Shown: positions 37,862 to 46,218 of the stretch, piece by piece
Layout: every line of letters begins with the position of its first letter
Position numbering within the stretch: the stretch's first letter is position 1
NCBI RefSeq assembly: GCF_020026925.1
Contig: NZ_JAIQDW010000015.1
Coordinates: 1 to 64,000 of the forward strand
Direction: 5' to 3'
Source of the DNA: Flavobacterium hibisci
GTDB lineage: Bacteria > Bacteroidota > Bacteroidia > Flavobacteriales > Flavobacteriaceae
DNA: 64,000 nucleotides
The notes under the pieces: generated by a model
Seen by the model: only the letters and a program-made list of their open reading frames with translations
The model's database searches: none
What the model was told of the DNA's origin: nothing
Made by a program: the position numbers and the translations under genes

Positions 37862-38266
37862 ATGGAACAGAAAATACATCAGGGAAGAAACGTAAAACGT
37901 TTTAGAGAAATGCTTAACATAAAACAGGAAGCATTGGCTTATAATCTGGGTGAAGACTGGAACCAAAAGAAAATTTCTATGCTGGAGCAAAAAGATGTTA
38001 TTGAAGACAGTTTGCTGAAACAAATTTCTGCTGTATTGAAAATTCCTGTGGAAGCTTTTCAGAATTTTGATGAGGAACAGGCGATAAATATTATTTCTAA
38101 TACTTTTCATGATGAAGCATTCATCGGTAATTCTGGTGGTACTTATAATGTTAATCCATTGCAAGAAATTTTAAAGCTTCACGAAGAAAAAATTGCTTTG
38201 TATGAGAGGATGTTGAAAGAGAAGGATGAAATGATGGTGAGGCTTGAAAAACTGATTAATAAATAA
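37862..38266 (+). CDS. XRE-family helix-turn-helix regulator with coiled-coil tail
   Basis: A 134-residue protein with an N-terminal Cro/CI-type helix-turn-helix (GRNVKRFREMLNIKQEALAYNLGEDWNQKKISMLEQKD, about 7-45) and a C-terminal helical tail (LKLHEEKIALYERMLKEKDEMMVRLEKL) likely forming a coiled coil for dimerisation. This family is common in Flavobacterium. Targets unknown. Confidence 0.85.
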   Translation: MEQKIHQGRNVKRFREMLNIKQEALAYNLGEDWNQKKISMLEQKDVIEDSLLKQISAVLKIPVEAFQNFDEEQAINIISNTFHDEAFIGNSGGTYNVNPLQEILKLHEEKIALYERMLKEKDEMMVRLEKLINK

Positions 38267-38293
38267 TTATTCATAAAGATCTTTTAATTTTAG

Positions 38294-38333
38294 AAAGAGG
38301 CTGTCTCAAAAGTGGAGACAGCCTCTTTTTTTG
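38294..38333 (+). terminator. Terminator after the XRE gene (repeat of the one at 91-127)
   Basis: A 14-bp perfect stem (AAAGAGGCTGTCTC / GAGACAGCCTCTTT), a 7-nt loop and a T7 tail. The stem-loop is nearly identical to the hairpin at 91-127. The rest of the 38334-38543 spacer is AT-rich with nothing coding. Confidence 0.85.
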
Positions 38334-38543
38334 TTTTTAGAACATTACTTAATCTGTTTTACTTTCAAAATCATGATGTGTACAATATAAAAAGTCTTTG
38401 AAATTTCACAAATAAATCAGGTATATATACTCATATGATTATACTGCCCTAATTGATATTTTTACTTTCGTGTATTTAATTTATTCATTATGGATTTCCG
38501 TAAAAATATTTAAAATTAAATCTTAATATTTGTTTTTATCAAA

Positions 38544-38852
38544 ATGTCTAATTCTAATCTTAAGCAATGTACTATGAAACCACTAATACTTCAATACACA
38601 GAAAAACCTCTAGTTTATAGTTTTGACAATTCTTTAATTGAATATGATGATATTTTAAATCTTTCAGTCGATAAAATAACAAAAAGACCAGCAGTAAGTT
38701 TTTTAAATATGGGAACTGAAACTTTTACTAAAACTTACGATGAAGTATCTGATTCTGACACAGACAGAATTAGTTATATGATGGGCACCTCAACTCAAAC
38801 TCATTATCAAACAGAAGGTTCTGATGATGATAAAGGTTACGGATCACATTAG
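38544..38852 (+). CDS. Graspetide (omega-ester RiPP) precursor peptide with two tandem core repeats
   Basis: A 102-residue peptide with no signal sequence, ending 10 bp before an ATP-grasp peptide ligase gene. Residues 1-55 form a leader. Then two copies of the same pattern follow: M56-G-T-E-T-F-T-K-T-Y-D-E-V-S-D-S-D72 and M80-G-T-S-T-Q-T-H-Y-Q-T-E-G-S-D-D-D96. The shared positions spell MGTxTxTx4ExSDxD, with three Thr (58/60/62 and 82/84/86) as ester donors and three acids (Glu67/Asp70/Asp72 and Glu91/Asp94/Asp96) as acceptors. This is how multicore graspetides are built. A short Gly/Asp tail (KGYGSH) ends the peptide. The repeat is directly visible; cross-linking is inferred. Confidence 0.82.
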   Translation: MSNSNLKQCTMKPLILQYTEKPLVYSFDNSLIEYDDILNLSVDKITKRPAVSFLNMGTETFTKTYDEVSDSDTDRISYMMGTSTQTHYQTEGSDDDKGYGSH

Positions 38853-38862
38853 CCTCCAAAAA

Positions 38863-39771
38863 ATGATTCTAATTATAACTCATAAAGAAGATTATACAAG
38901 TGATTTTCTTATCGATAAACTAAACAATACAGGAATTAGCTATAAGAGACTTAACTGTGAGGATATTGATAAAACAAATTATTCGATTGATAACAATTTG
39001 AAATTTACTTTTGATAATGAATATTCATTTAAATCGGTTTGGTTTAGAAGAACGAAACTTCCATCAATTGAAAATGCAAAATTTTCAGAAAGAATATATA
39101 TTCAAAACGAATATGAAACATTAATAAAAAATTTATTTTCAGTTATAGATGCCAAATGGGTTAGTGAACCATATTCAATCTACAGGGCTGAAAACAAATT
39201 ATTGCAATTAAAATTGGCACGAGAAATAGGATTTAATATTCCAAAAACATTGGTTACAAATTCTAATATTGAATTAAAAAAATTTTACGAGCAGAATAAT
39301 CAAGATATTATAATTAAACCTTTAGGTGTATCGAGAATTATTCAAGATGATTCTATCGCTTTTTTATTTACCAACCGTCTAAGAAAAGAACATATTGATT
39401 CAATTGAAAACTTTGATTTAACACCATGTCTCTTCCAAAACAGGATAGAAAAAGAATTTGAACTAAGAATTACTGTTGTTGGAGAAAATGTCTTTAGTGC
39501 AGGTGTTGATTCTCAAAGCAATATTGAAACTCAACTTGATTGGAGAAAATCTCAACTCAAATTTTTTAAGTATAAAATTCCAAACGATATTAAGAATAAA
39601 TGTATTGAAATAGTTAAAAAACTAAATTTAAGATTTGGAGCTATAGATATTATAAAAGATGTAAACGGAAATTATATTTTTTTAGAAATTAACCCAAATG
39701 GTCAGTGGGCTTGGATTGAAACTCAAACACAATTACCAATTTCAGATGCAATAATAAACGAACTAATATGA
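38863..39771 (+). CDS. ATP-grasp RiPP macrocyclase (MvdC/MvdD-like graspetide ligase)
   Basis: A 302-residue ATP-grasp enzyme. I start it at the ATG at 38863 (MILIITHKEDYTSDFLIDKL), because the frame extending to 38824 overlaps the precursor and lacks family similarity. Features of the MvdC/MvdD group: an N-terminal domain with FKSVWFRRTKLPS, the ATP-binding lysines in NKLLQLKLAREIGFNIPKT and DIIIKPLG, and the Mg-binding end FLEINPNGQWAWIETQTQLP. It would form ester (or amide) links between Thr and Asp/Glu side chains of the adjacent precursor. No SPASM partner or acetyltransferase lies nearby. Confidence 0.88.
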   Translation: MILIITHKEDYTSDFLIDKLNNTGISYKRLNCEDIDKTNYSIDNNLKFTFDNEYSFKSVWFRRTKLPSIENAKFSERIYIQNEYETLIKNLFSVIDAKWVSEPYSIYRAENKLLQLKLAREIGFNIPKTLVTNSNIELKKFYEQNNQDIIIKPLGVSRIIQDDSIAFLFTNRLRKEHIDSIENFDLTPCLFQNRIEKEFELRITVVGENVFSAGVDSQSNIETQLDWRKSQLKFFKYKIPNDIKNKCIEIVKKLNLRFGAIDIIKDVNGNYIFLEINPNGQWAWIETQTQLPISDAIINELI

Positions 39772-40514
39772 TTTGGTTAAAAAAGATTTTAATAAGCTTA
39801 GGAGTCAGCAAAATCCATTCTTTTCCACACCCCTATAATTATGTTATAAACGAATATGATTTATCTGATTCGTCTGATAAAGATAAAATTGAAGTTCACA
39901 GAGATTTTTTAAAATCATTAATAGATGAAGAGAATAATCGACAAAGTTCCATAGAAAATAAAACCTCTCAAATTATATCTCAAACAAGTATTATCTTCTC
40001 TCTCGTTGGGTTGTTTATACCTGTGATTATTGATAAATCAGGAGAAACAAATTTATTTTTAAGGATTTTAATAATTATCATGGTTGTAATTGCATTCATA
40101 TTTTATTTTATATCAATTAGGAATGCATTAAAAAATTTTGATGTTATAAAGTTTAGATATGCAACACCATCTCCATTGAATGTATTTAATTTTAAAGCCA
40201 GAAGTGTTGAAGAATTTAACGCTGAACTTGTGCGGGACTATTTATATTGTATTAATAAAAACATTGTTTTAAATAACGTTAAAGCTACTAATTTACTTCA
40301 TTCACATAATGCGTTTAAATTAGCTAATGCAACGACTGCAATTACTATAATTTGTTTATGCATTGGTATTTTCTTCATAAAAAATAAAGATGAAGTCATA
40401 AAAATAGAACAGCCAATAAAAATAGAAAAAATTGATTCAATAATTGACAAAATGAAACAAGTATATATACATGATACTATCGTTGTCCACGATACAATAG
40501 TTGTAAAAAGATAA
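39768..40514 (+). CDS. Membrane protein coupled to the graspetide ligase
   Basis: A 248-residue protein whose ATG overlaps the ligase stop by 4 bp (ATGA). It has three predicted helices at about 70-88, 96-117 and 187-204. A preceding soluble helix (HRDFLKSLIDEENNRQSSIENKTSQIISQTS) resembles the start of SLATT/Pycsar-type two-helix membrane domains. The C-terminus is a short soluble tail with a repeated HDTIVV motif (235-246). No transporter or protease motif is visible. Coupling implies a role with the peptide: immunity, export or target. This is inference. Confidence 0.65.
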   Translation: MIWLKKILISLGVSKIHSFPHPYNYVINEYDLSDSSDKDKIEVHRDFLKSLIDEENNRQSSIENKTSQIISQTSIIFSLVGLFIPVIIDKSGETNLFLRILIIIMVVIAFIFYFISIRNALKNFDVIKFRYATPSPLNVFNFKARSVEEFNAELVRDYLYCINKNIVLNNVKATNLLHSHNAFKLANATTAITIICLCIGIFFIKNKDEVIKIEQPIKIEKIDSIIDKMKQVYIHDTIVVHDTIVVKR

Positions 40515-40593
40515 TAACGTAAATATTAAAAAACATAACCAGCACAAGCAAGCGAGATTAAATAAAAATATCGAATAATCAAAACTCAATATT

Positions 40594-41583
40594 ATGGCAG
40601 ATTTAGTAAAAAGGCAACACTTTGTTCCCCGTACTTATTTGAAACATTTCGCTGTTGAAAAGGGACAAGAATACATTATTTCTGTATTACCAAACAACGT
40701 AGAAACACCTGACAAAATTTTTGAAGCAAATATAAAGACTATTGCTGTTGAGAGAAATCTTTATACTTTGCCTGGAGAAACCATTGAACAAAAGATGGCT
40801 GTTGAAAAATTTTATTCTGATGAATTTGAGCAACACTATAACACGATTTATAACATATTAGTAGATTCCGAGAAAAGAGTAATCTCACAGGTTGAAAGAG
40901 AATTAATAATTTCAACTGTTGTAACAATGTATTATCGAACGACTAAATGGGTAAATGCCAGCAGAGGTTTGATGAGTCGCGTCTTTAATCAAGTTTTCCT
41001 TCTTTGTAAACAAACTGGTAAAGATTATTTTAAATTTGAAGGTGAAAAAATATCTATTGCAGGAAGAACATTAGAAGAATTTACTAAAGATTATAATGAT
41101 GAAAGGCAACCTGGAATGATTCTTACTCAGTTAGAAACTGCATTAAAATTAATTCCTCTGAGACTAAAGAATGACGCTATTATGGTCGTAAAGCTAGACG
41201 AAGCCGATGAATTCATTACAAGCGATAATCCCGTTATAGCAAGTAATTTATCAGGGGAAAAATTCATGCCCTTCGATCCTCAAAATACGTTAAAACTACC
41301 TCTCGATAATAAACACATTTTAATGTTAATACCAGAAGGAATTGCTGGGCAAGAAAACTTAATTTTTAGAAAAACTAGTAAAGCCGCCTTTTCTACAATG
41401 GACAAACTAGTCGGAAATTTTCAACAAATGAATAATTCGGAAAAATTTGTTTTTGGTTCTAAAACAGCTTTAGAATCATATTTGAGAACCAAAAAAGAAA
41501 CTGAAAGCCCTATCAATGACGAAGATAAAAAACTTGAATCACTAGCAGATTTTCTGAAAAGAATAGATGAATTAAAAAAGTAA
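40594..41583 (+). CDS. DUF4238 protein
   Basis: A 329-residue soluble protein with the family signature KRQHFVPRTYLKHFA at 6-20 and the later block DEFITSDNPVIASN. DUF4238 is widespread, often in accessory regions, and its biochemical activity is unknown to me. It follows the graspetide operon after 80 bp on the same strand; whether it is part of it is uncertain. The AT-rich composition matches its neighbours. Confidence 0.75.
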   Translation: MADLVKRQHFVPRTYLKHFAVEKGQEYIISVLPNNVETPDKIFEANIKTIAVERNLYTLPGETIEQKMAVEKFYSDEFEQHYNTIYNILVDSEKRVISQVERELIISTVVTMYYRTTKWVNASRGLMSRVFNQVFLLCKQTGKDYFKFEGEKISIAGRTLEEFTKDYNDERQPGMILTQLETALKLIPLRLKNDAIMVVKLDEADEFITSDNPVIASNLSGEKFMPFDPQNTLKLPLDNKHILMLIPEGIAGQENLIFRKTSKAAFSTMDKLVGNFQQMNNSEKFVFGSKTALESYLRTKKETESPINDEDKKLESLADFLKRIDELKK

Positions 41584-41941
41584 GAGACTGTTTTTAATTT
41601 TTAGCAATATAACGAATTTTATAAAAAATTGGCGTTCCCCCATCTGCGAAGTGTTCATAAGCGTATAATTATGCTACGCAAAATAATTGCGTACTAACTT
41701 TCTACTTTTGAACTAATAAAAAATGCTAATAAATACAAATGATATGGAAATTCTAAAATAAACTTGGTGGTCTTAACCTAAAAATTATATCCTTTATTCA
41801 TACAATTGAATCTAAAAACAATCACATATAAATTAAAAAAGATAGTATCTATTAATATACGTACGATTAAAACAAATTAAATATTATTCCTTAAATATTT
41901 ACATGATTTAACTTTTACTAAATACATAAAAATAATTTGAA
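41584..41941. other. Non-coding AT-rich spacer
   Basis: 358 bp without a supportable gene. It contains a small imperfect inverted repeat (GCGTATAATTATGCTACGC near 41663) and is otherwise AT-rich with several short A/T runs. No tRNA, terminator with a T tail, or promoter pair that I can defend. Confidence 0.5.
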
Positions 41942-43231
41942 ATGAAACTTAAAATTGAGAACTGGATTTCTGATAATAATTTTTCAGAAGATGTGAACGT
42001 GCTTTTCATCGATGCCGTAACCTGCTACAAGGCCGGTGCAAACCGGGCATCTTTACTTTTTTCCTATCTTGCTTTCCTGACTATCCTTAAAGAAAGAATA
42101 ATCGGCGGTACTAAACCAAGCTTATTCCCTCAGGGTGAATGGGACAATTTAACTGCAAAACTACAAAATGAAAACCTTTGGGAAGCATTAGTTTTTGAAT
42201 CCGTACTACGCCAAGAAAAAACTGATCAGACTACCAAAACAAGAACAAAAGATCCGATATTCAACATTAACGAAAACCTAAGACAGCAAATTAGATACTG
42301 GAAAGACAGAAGAAATGACTGCGCACATTATAAAGACAATATTATTGATAATTCGCACGTTGAGTCCTTCTGGTCTTTTATTGAGAGTAATTTATCCAAA
42401 ATAACAATTGAAGGTGGCATGCAGTCACTTTTTAATAAAATCAGAAGTCATTTTAATCCTACAGTAACTCCTCCTGACAAAGATATAACTCCGCTTATCC
42501 AGCAGATTGAATTTTCAGTTGAAAGAACAAAATTACAAGAATTCTGGAATAAACTTTTAAATGACGGACCTTTCTCTTACAGCCTATCTTCAAACATACA
42601 AAAACTGATCAGCAGAAGTTTAGAGGTTAATAAAAGTTTTGTAAATACGCATCTAATTTCCATTATAAAAGAAAATAAATTCTATCTGAGAGAATTTTTA
42701 TCTAACAATCCTGATAAGGTTTTAATGTTTAATTTTTCTGCGGAAGAGATCAGAGAATTTTGGATGACAGAATTAGATTCATGTAGCAATAAAGCAACAT
42801 TACTTGCCTCTTTTTTAAGAAATGGTTTAATACCTACTAATGAAATAACTGAGGCGTTAAAATTATTAATATCCAATTTAAATGATTATCCGAATTCATA
42901 CAACGATCACCATACTTTGAAAGAAAATGGATTCTTTAACATTTTCAAAGAAGAAATTATAGAGAACTCAAATTTTATTAGCCGAAAATCATATTTATGG
43001 GTAAATGGAAAAGCGGACATTATAGCAGGAGTAATAAAAAATTACCCTTCTGATGAAAATGTAATTATGAGGCTCGTTGAACATTACAATCAGCAAGATA
43101 ATTCAAACTGGTTACTAGAAAGGTTTAATAGCATTTTTACACCGACTACTCCCTTAACTCTTGAATATAAAAATATCCTACAACAGAAAGGTGTCACAGT
43201 GCCTACGAAACTGCAAATCTATTTCTTATAA
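41942..43231 (+). CDS. Unknown protein with HEPN-like R-x4-H motif
   Basis: A 429-residue soluble protein, not recognised. The N-terminal 150 residues are helical and contain YWKDRRNDCAHYKDN, in which R124-N-x3-H129 matches the HEPN ribonuclease pattern (Rx4-6H), placed late in a helical domain as in HEPN proteins. The remainder is helical with no clear repeats. It lies in the accessory region between DUF4238 and a TIR protein, where a toxin or phage-defence role would fit. The HEPN call rests on one short motif and on position only. Confidence 0.5.
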   Translation: MKLKIENWISDNNFSEDVNVLFIDAVTCYKAGANRASLLFSYLAFLTILKERIIGGTKPSLFPQGEWDNLTAKLQNENLWEALVFESVLRQEKTDQTTKTRTKDPIFNINENLRQQIRYWKDRRNDCAHYKDNIIDNSHVESFWSFIESNLSKITIEGGMQSLFNKIRSHFNPTVTPPDKDITPLIQQIEFSVERTKLQEFWNKLLNDGPFSYSLSSNIQKLISRSLEVNKSFVNTHLISIIKENKFYLREFLSNNPDKVLMFNFSAEEIREFWMTELDSCSNKATLLASFLRNGLIPTNEITEALKLLISNLNDYPNSYNDHHTLKENGFFNIFKEEIIENSNFISRKSYLWVNGKADIIAGVIKNYPSDENVIMRLVEHYNQQDNSNWLLERFNSIFTPTTPLTLEYKNILQQKGVTVPTKLQIYFL

Positions 43232-43612
43232 AATATCCAATTAAAAAGACCCGATTATACTAAAAATAATATGTTTTTTTTATAATTCAAACTGTACTAA
43301 ATTTAGTCAAACAGTCATGAAAACGGTTCGTAATTTTAGTATTAGGGCTTCAAGAGTGTGTTCACGAGCGGGACGCTCGCCAGGGGAAATAAAAAAATTG
43401 ACAGAAATATTTTCAGAATATAGACATAAACAAATTTTAATAATAGTTTTTAGAAGCCAATATAATTGATTCGAAAATTGCTTTAAACAGGTAAAAGTAC
43501 GTGTGGTGTAATCATTTTTATCTTTATTTTTGATTTGTATTAACAATTATATTTTTCTGAACTTAAAGTAATTTATTGCAAAAAAATATTTATTAATTAA
43601 AAAAAAATAAAA
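43232..43612. other. Spacer with GC-rich hairpin
   Basis: 381 bp without a convincing gene. A GC-rich islet at 43346-43385 contains a perfect 6-bp hairpin (CGAGCG-GGA-CGCTCG, 43365-43379), unlike the surrounding AT-rich DNA. Possibly the remnant of a repeat. The small minus-strand frame across it has no start context or family and is left out. Confidence 0.45.
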
Positions 43613-46072
43613 ATGGCGAAAGCATTTTTGTCCCATAGTAGTATAGATAAAAAAAGATATGTCTCAATTGTTCATAAATATCTAGGGCAGAGTAAATGTA
43701 TCTATGATGAAGTATCCTTTGAAGAAGGAATGAAAAATTATGAGGAAATTTTGAGTGGCTTAGATAGATCAGACCTATTTGTTCTATTTATATCTAACGA
43801 TTCATTGGATTCTGAATGGGTTCAGAAAGAAATTTTGAATAGCTATGACAAATTAAAAAAAGGAGAATTGCAACGAATTTTCCCCATTATTATAGATGAG
43901 AATATCACATATAAAGATCATAGAATTCCCGATTGGATGAGAAAAGAATACAATATTCAATATATCTCTCGCCCGAAATTAGCGGCTCGAAGAATAAATC
44001 AGAGGTTAATTGAGATTTCATGGCAATATCATCCATTAGTTAAGGAAAAGAATAATTTATTTGTAGGAAGAAATCAACAAATTTCTGAATTTGAAGAACG
44101 ATTTGATTCCTTTGATTTAAATGCGCCAAATTGTGTTTTTGTTTGTGGGTTAGAGAAAATAGGACGTAAAAGTTTCAACAAGAAGGCTTTAATAAAGTGT
44201 TCAATTATTAAAGAATCTTACGAGTTCACAAAAATAAGTCTAGATATTAATGAAAGTATAGAAGATTTCATATTAAAACTTTATGATTTAGGATTTTCTG
44301 AAGAAATCGACATTAAAAATTTGATGTTTAAAACAATTGATGAAAAGCTTTCATTAATAAATCAATTATTAATCGATATTAACAAAGCCAAAGAAATTAT
44401 TCAAGTCATAGATAATGGATGCATAGTTTCTCCATCAGGAGAACTTGCTGATTGGTTTGATAGTATTATAAATAGTTTCACAGAGCATGACGACTATCTT
44501 TACTTTAATATCATTTCAAAATATAGATTTTATAAGGCATACAATTTAAATAAAAAGATATATCATATCAATTTAAGCGAACTTGACCCCAAAGAAAGAA
44601 TTGGACTTCTTAAAAGATATGCCAATTTATTTGAAATTGTATTAGATGAGGAAGCCATTGATATATTTAAAAACACATTACAAGGATTCCCCGAGCAAAT
44701 TTTTTATTGTATAGATATTATTCGAGCACAGGGAATAAACTATCTCAAGGAAAATTCGTATTTAATTGTTGAATATAATACTGAAAAGGTAAAGGAACTT
44801 ATAAAACAATATGAAGAAAATACAGAGTCTTTAAACTTACTTCTTTTATTATCAGAGTTTGATTTTATTAGTATAGATTTTCTAAACGAATTTATTTCAC
44901 TTAGTGAAAATTACATAGGTCTAATAAAAGAATTTATCATAAATGGAATTTGCGAACACTTAGGTGCATCTAAAGAATATATTCGCTTGAATGATGGGAT
45001 TAGGGATTATATTTCAAGAACCAGAACATCAATGCCACGAGAATTTAAAGATATTATTAAAAAGCATACTGAAGCATTTGTCAACTCCATAGAAGAGTCA
45101 GATAATGATTTATCTGAAGTCGTATATACAATCAGAAATTCCTTAAAAAATGGAATAGCTGTACCAAATGAATACTTAATACCGTCTCATTTTCTAAAGA
45201 CTATTAATGAGTTGTACGATAAAGGAAAAAAATATCACACGATAATTGAATTAGCAGATAGGGTACTTGAAAATTCTAGTTTCATGGATAAACATATACT
45301 TAATGAAATTACTTATATGTTGTGCCTTTCTTTAGCAAGAATTGGTAGCAGTGATAGATTTTTTAAAGAAGTAGGAAACTTAAAAAAAGAAGATCGTTAT
45401 TATTTGCTTGGCTTTTATTTCAGACTATCTGGTAACATAGGTCTTGCAAAAGAAAATATAGAAAAATTTTTAAATATCAAGAAAAACTCGATAAAAGGTA
45501 GAAGAGAGTTAGTGCAGATTTATATTGATATTGAAGATTTTGAAAATGCGTTTTCATACGCTAAGGAAATTTATGATTATGAAAAACTTAATCCATATAA
45601 TATACTAGCTTACATTCGCTGCCTTTTTAAAGTCAAAACAGATAATTATAAATTGACAATTGAAGAATTAATTAATGATTTAAAATTAATTAACACAGAC
45701 ATATCTAATGAAATGTATTACAGCGTTAAAGCTGAATATATATCAACATTTGAAAATGATCGAGATACCGCTTTAGCTATAATTGATGAATGTATTGGTA
45801 GATTTCCAGATACTCCTTTTCCATTATTAACCAAAATTGAAATTTGTGAAAAATTTAGATTACCTGAGTTAATGGTTGAAACATTGCATAAGTTAAAAGC
45901 AAAGAATCCTAAAGCTAATACATATAATAATACCATAAATATACTAGAGGTTAAAAGTCTTGCCCTCTCAGGAAAATTGGGAGAATCTCTCAGATTGATA
46001 GATTCCAAATTAAAAAATAAATTGCCTAAAGAAAATATTGATAAGTTAATCGAAAAACTCAAGCAGTATTAA
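43613..46072 (+). CDS. TIR-domain NTPase protein with TPR-like C-terminal region, putative defence protein
   Basis: An 819-residue cytoplasmic protein. Residues 1-135 are a TIR domain: AFLSHSSIDKKRYV (strand A/box 1) and DLFVLFISNDSLDSEWVQKE, where E73 sits in the W-x3-E position of NADase-active TIRs. Residues 140-480 look like a STAND-type NTPase module introduced by LFVGRNQQISEFEERF. The P-loop-like GLEKIGRKSF (179-188) has Arg-Lys instead of the canonical Lys-Thr/Ser. From about 490 to the end are helical TPR-like repeats (YYLLGFYFRLSGNIGLAKEN, AFSYAKEIYDYEKLNPYN). TIR-STAND-TPR proteins act as phage sensors that deplete NAD; here this is inference. Confidence 0.78.
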   Translation: MAKAFLSHSSIDKKRYVSIVHKYLGQSKCIYDEVSFEEGMKNYEEILSGLDRSDLFVLFISNDSLDSEWVQKEILNSYDKLKKGELQRIFPIIIDENITYKDHRIPDWMRKEYNIQYISRPKLAARRINQRLIEISWQYHPLVKEKNNLFVGRNQQISEFEERFDSFDLNAPNCVFVCGLEKIGRKSFNKKALIKCSIIKESYEFTKISLDINESIEDFILKLYDLGFSEEIDIKNLMFKTIDEKLSLINQLLIDINKAKEIIQVIDNGCIVSPSGELADWFDSIINSFTEHDDYLYFNIISKYRFYKAYNLNKKIYHINLSELDPKERIGLLKRYANLFEIVLDEEAIDIFKNTLQGFPEQIFYCIDIIRAQGINYLKENSYLIVEYNTEKVKELIKQYEENTESLNLLLLLSEFDFISIDFLNEFISLSENYIGLIKEFIINGICEHLGASKEYIRLNDGIRDYISRTRTSMPREFKDIIKKHTEAFVNSIEESDNDLSEVVYTIRNSLKNGIAVPNEYLIPSHFLKTINELYDKGKKYHTIIELADRVLENSSFMDKHILNEITYMLCLSLARIGSSDRFFKEVGNLKKEDRYYLLGFYFRLSGNIGLAKENIEKFLNIKKNSIKGRRELVQIYIDIEDFENAFSYAKEIYDYEKLNPYNILAYIRCLFKVKTDNYKLTIEELINDLKLINTDISNEMYYSVKAEYISTFENDRDTALAIIDECIGRFPDTPFPLLTKIEICEKFRLPELMVETLHKLKAKNPKANTYNNTINILEVKSLALSGKLGESLRLIDSKLKNKLPKENIDKLIEKLKQY

Positions 46073-46218
46073 ATTTCGATTTTGTTGTCAATGAACTACT
46101 TAAAGTACTCTGTGCCGTACTAAAAGAACTATACAGGTTATTAATAACAAATATGCTGAGTATTATCAAATTATAGAATACACCGCTTTTCAAGGAACTC
46201 TTCGGGGAGAGATTCATT

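Noticed and set aside
37856..38164. 102-residue frame antisense to the XRE regulator
   Set aside because: Fully overlaps a clear HTH gene; composition is that of a shadow frame.
38544..39771. Classic microviridin (TxKxPSD) or grasp-with-spasm assignment
   Set aside because: The precursor lacks the TxKxPSD motif, and there is no SPASM-domain partner gene beside the ligase.
40449..40511. Repeated HDTIVV-coding unit as a possible RiPP core
   Set aside because: It is the C-terminal tail of a membrane protein; only two imperfect units and no Thr/acid pattern like the adjacent precursor.
43307..43546. 79-residue minus-strand frame in the spacer before the TIR gene
   Set aside because: No homologous family or start context; produced by a GC-rich repeat-like islet in non-coding DNA.
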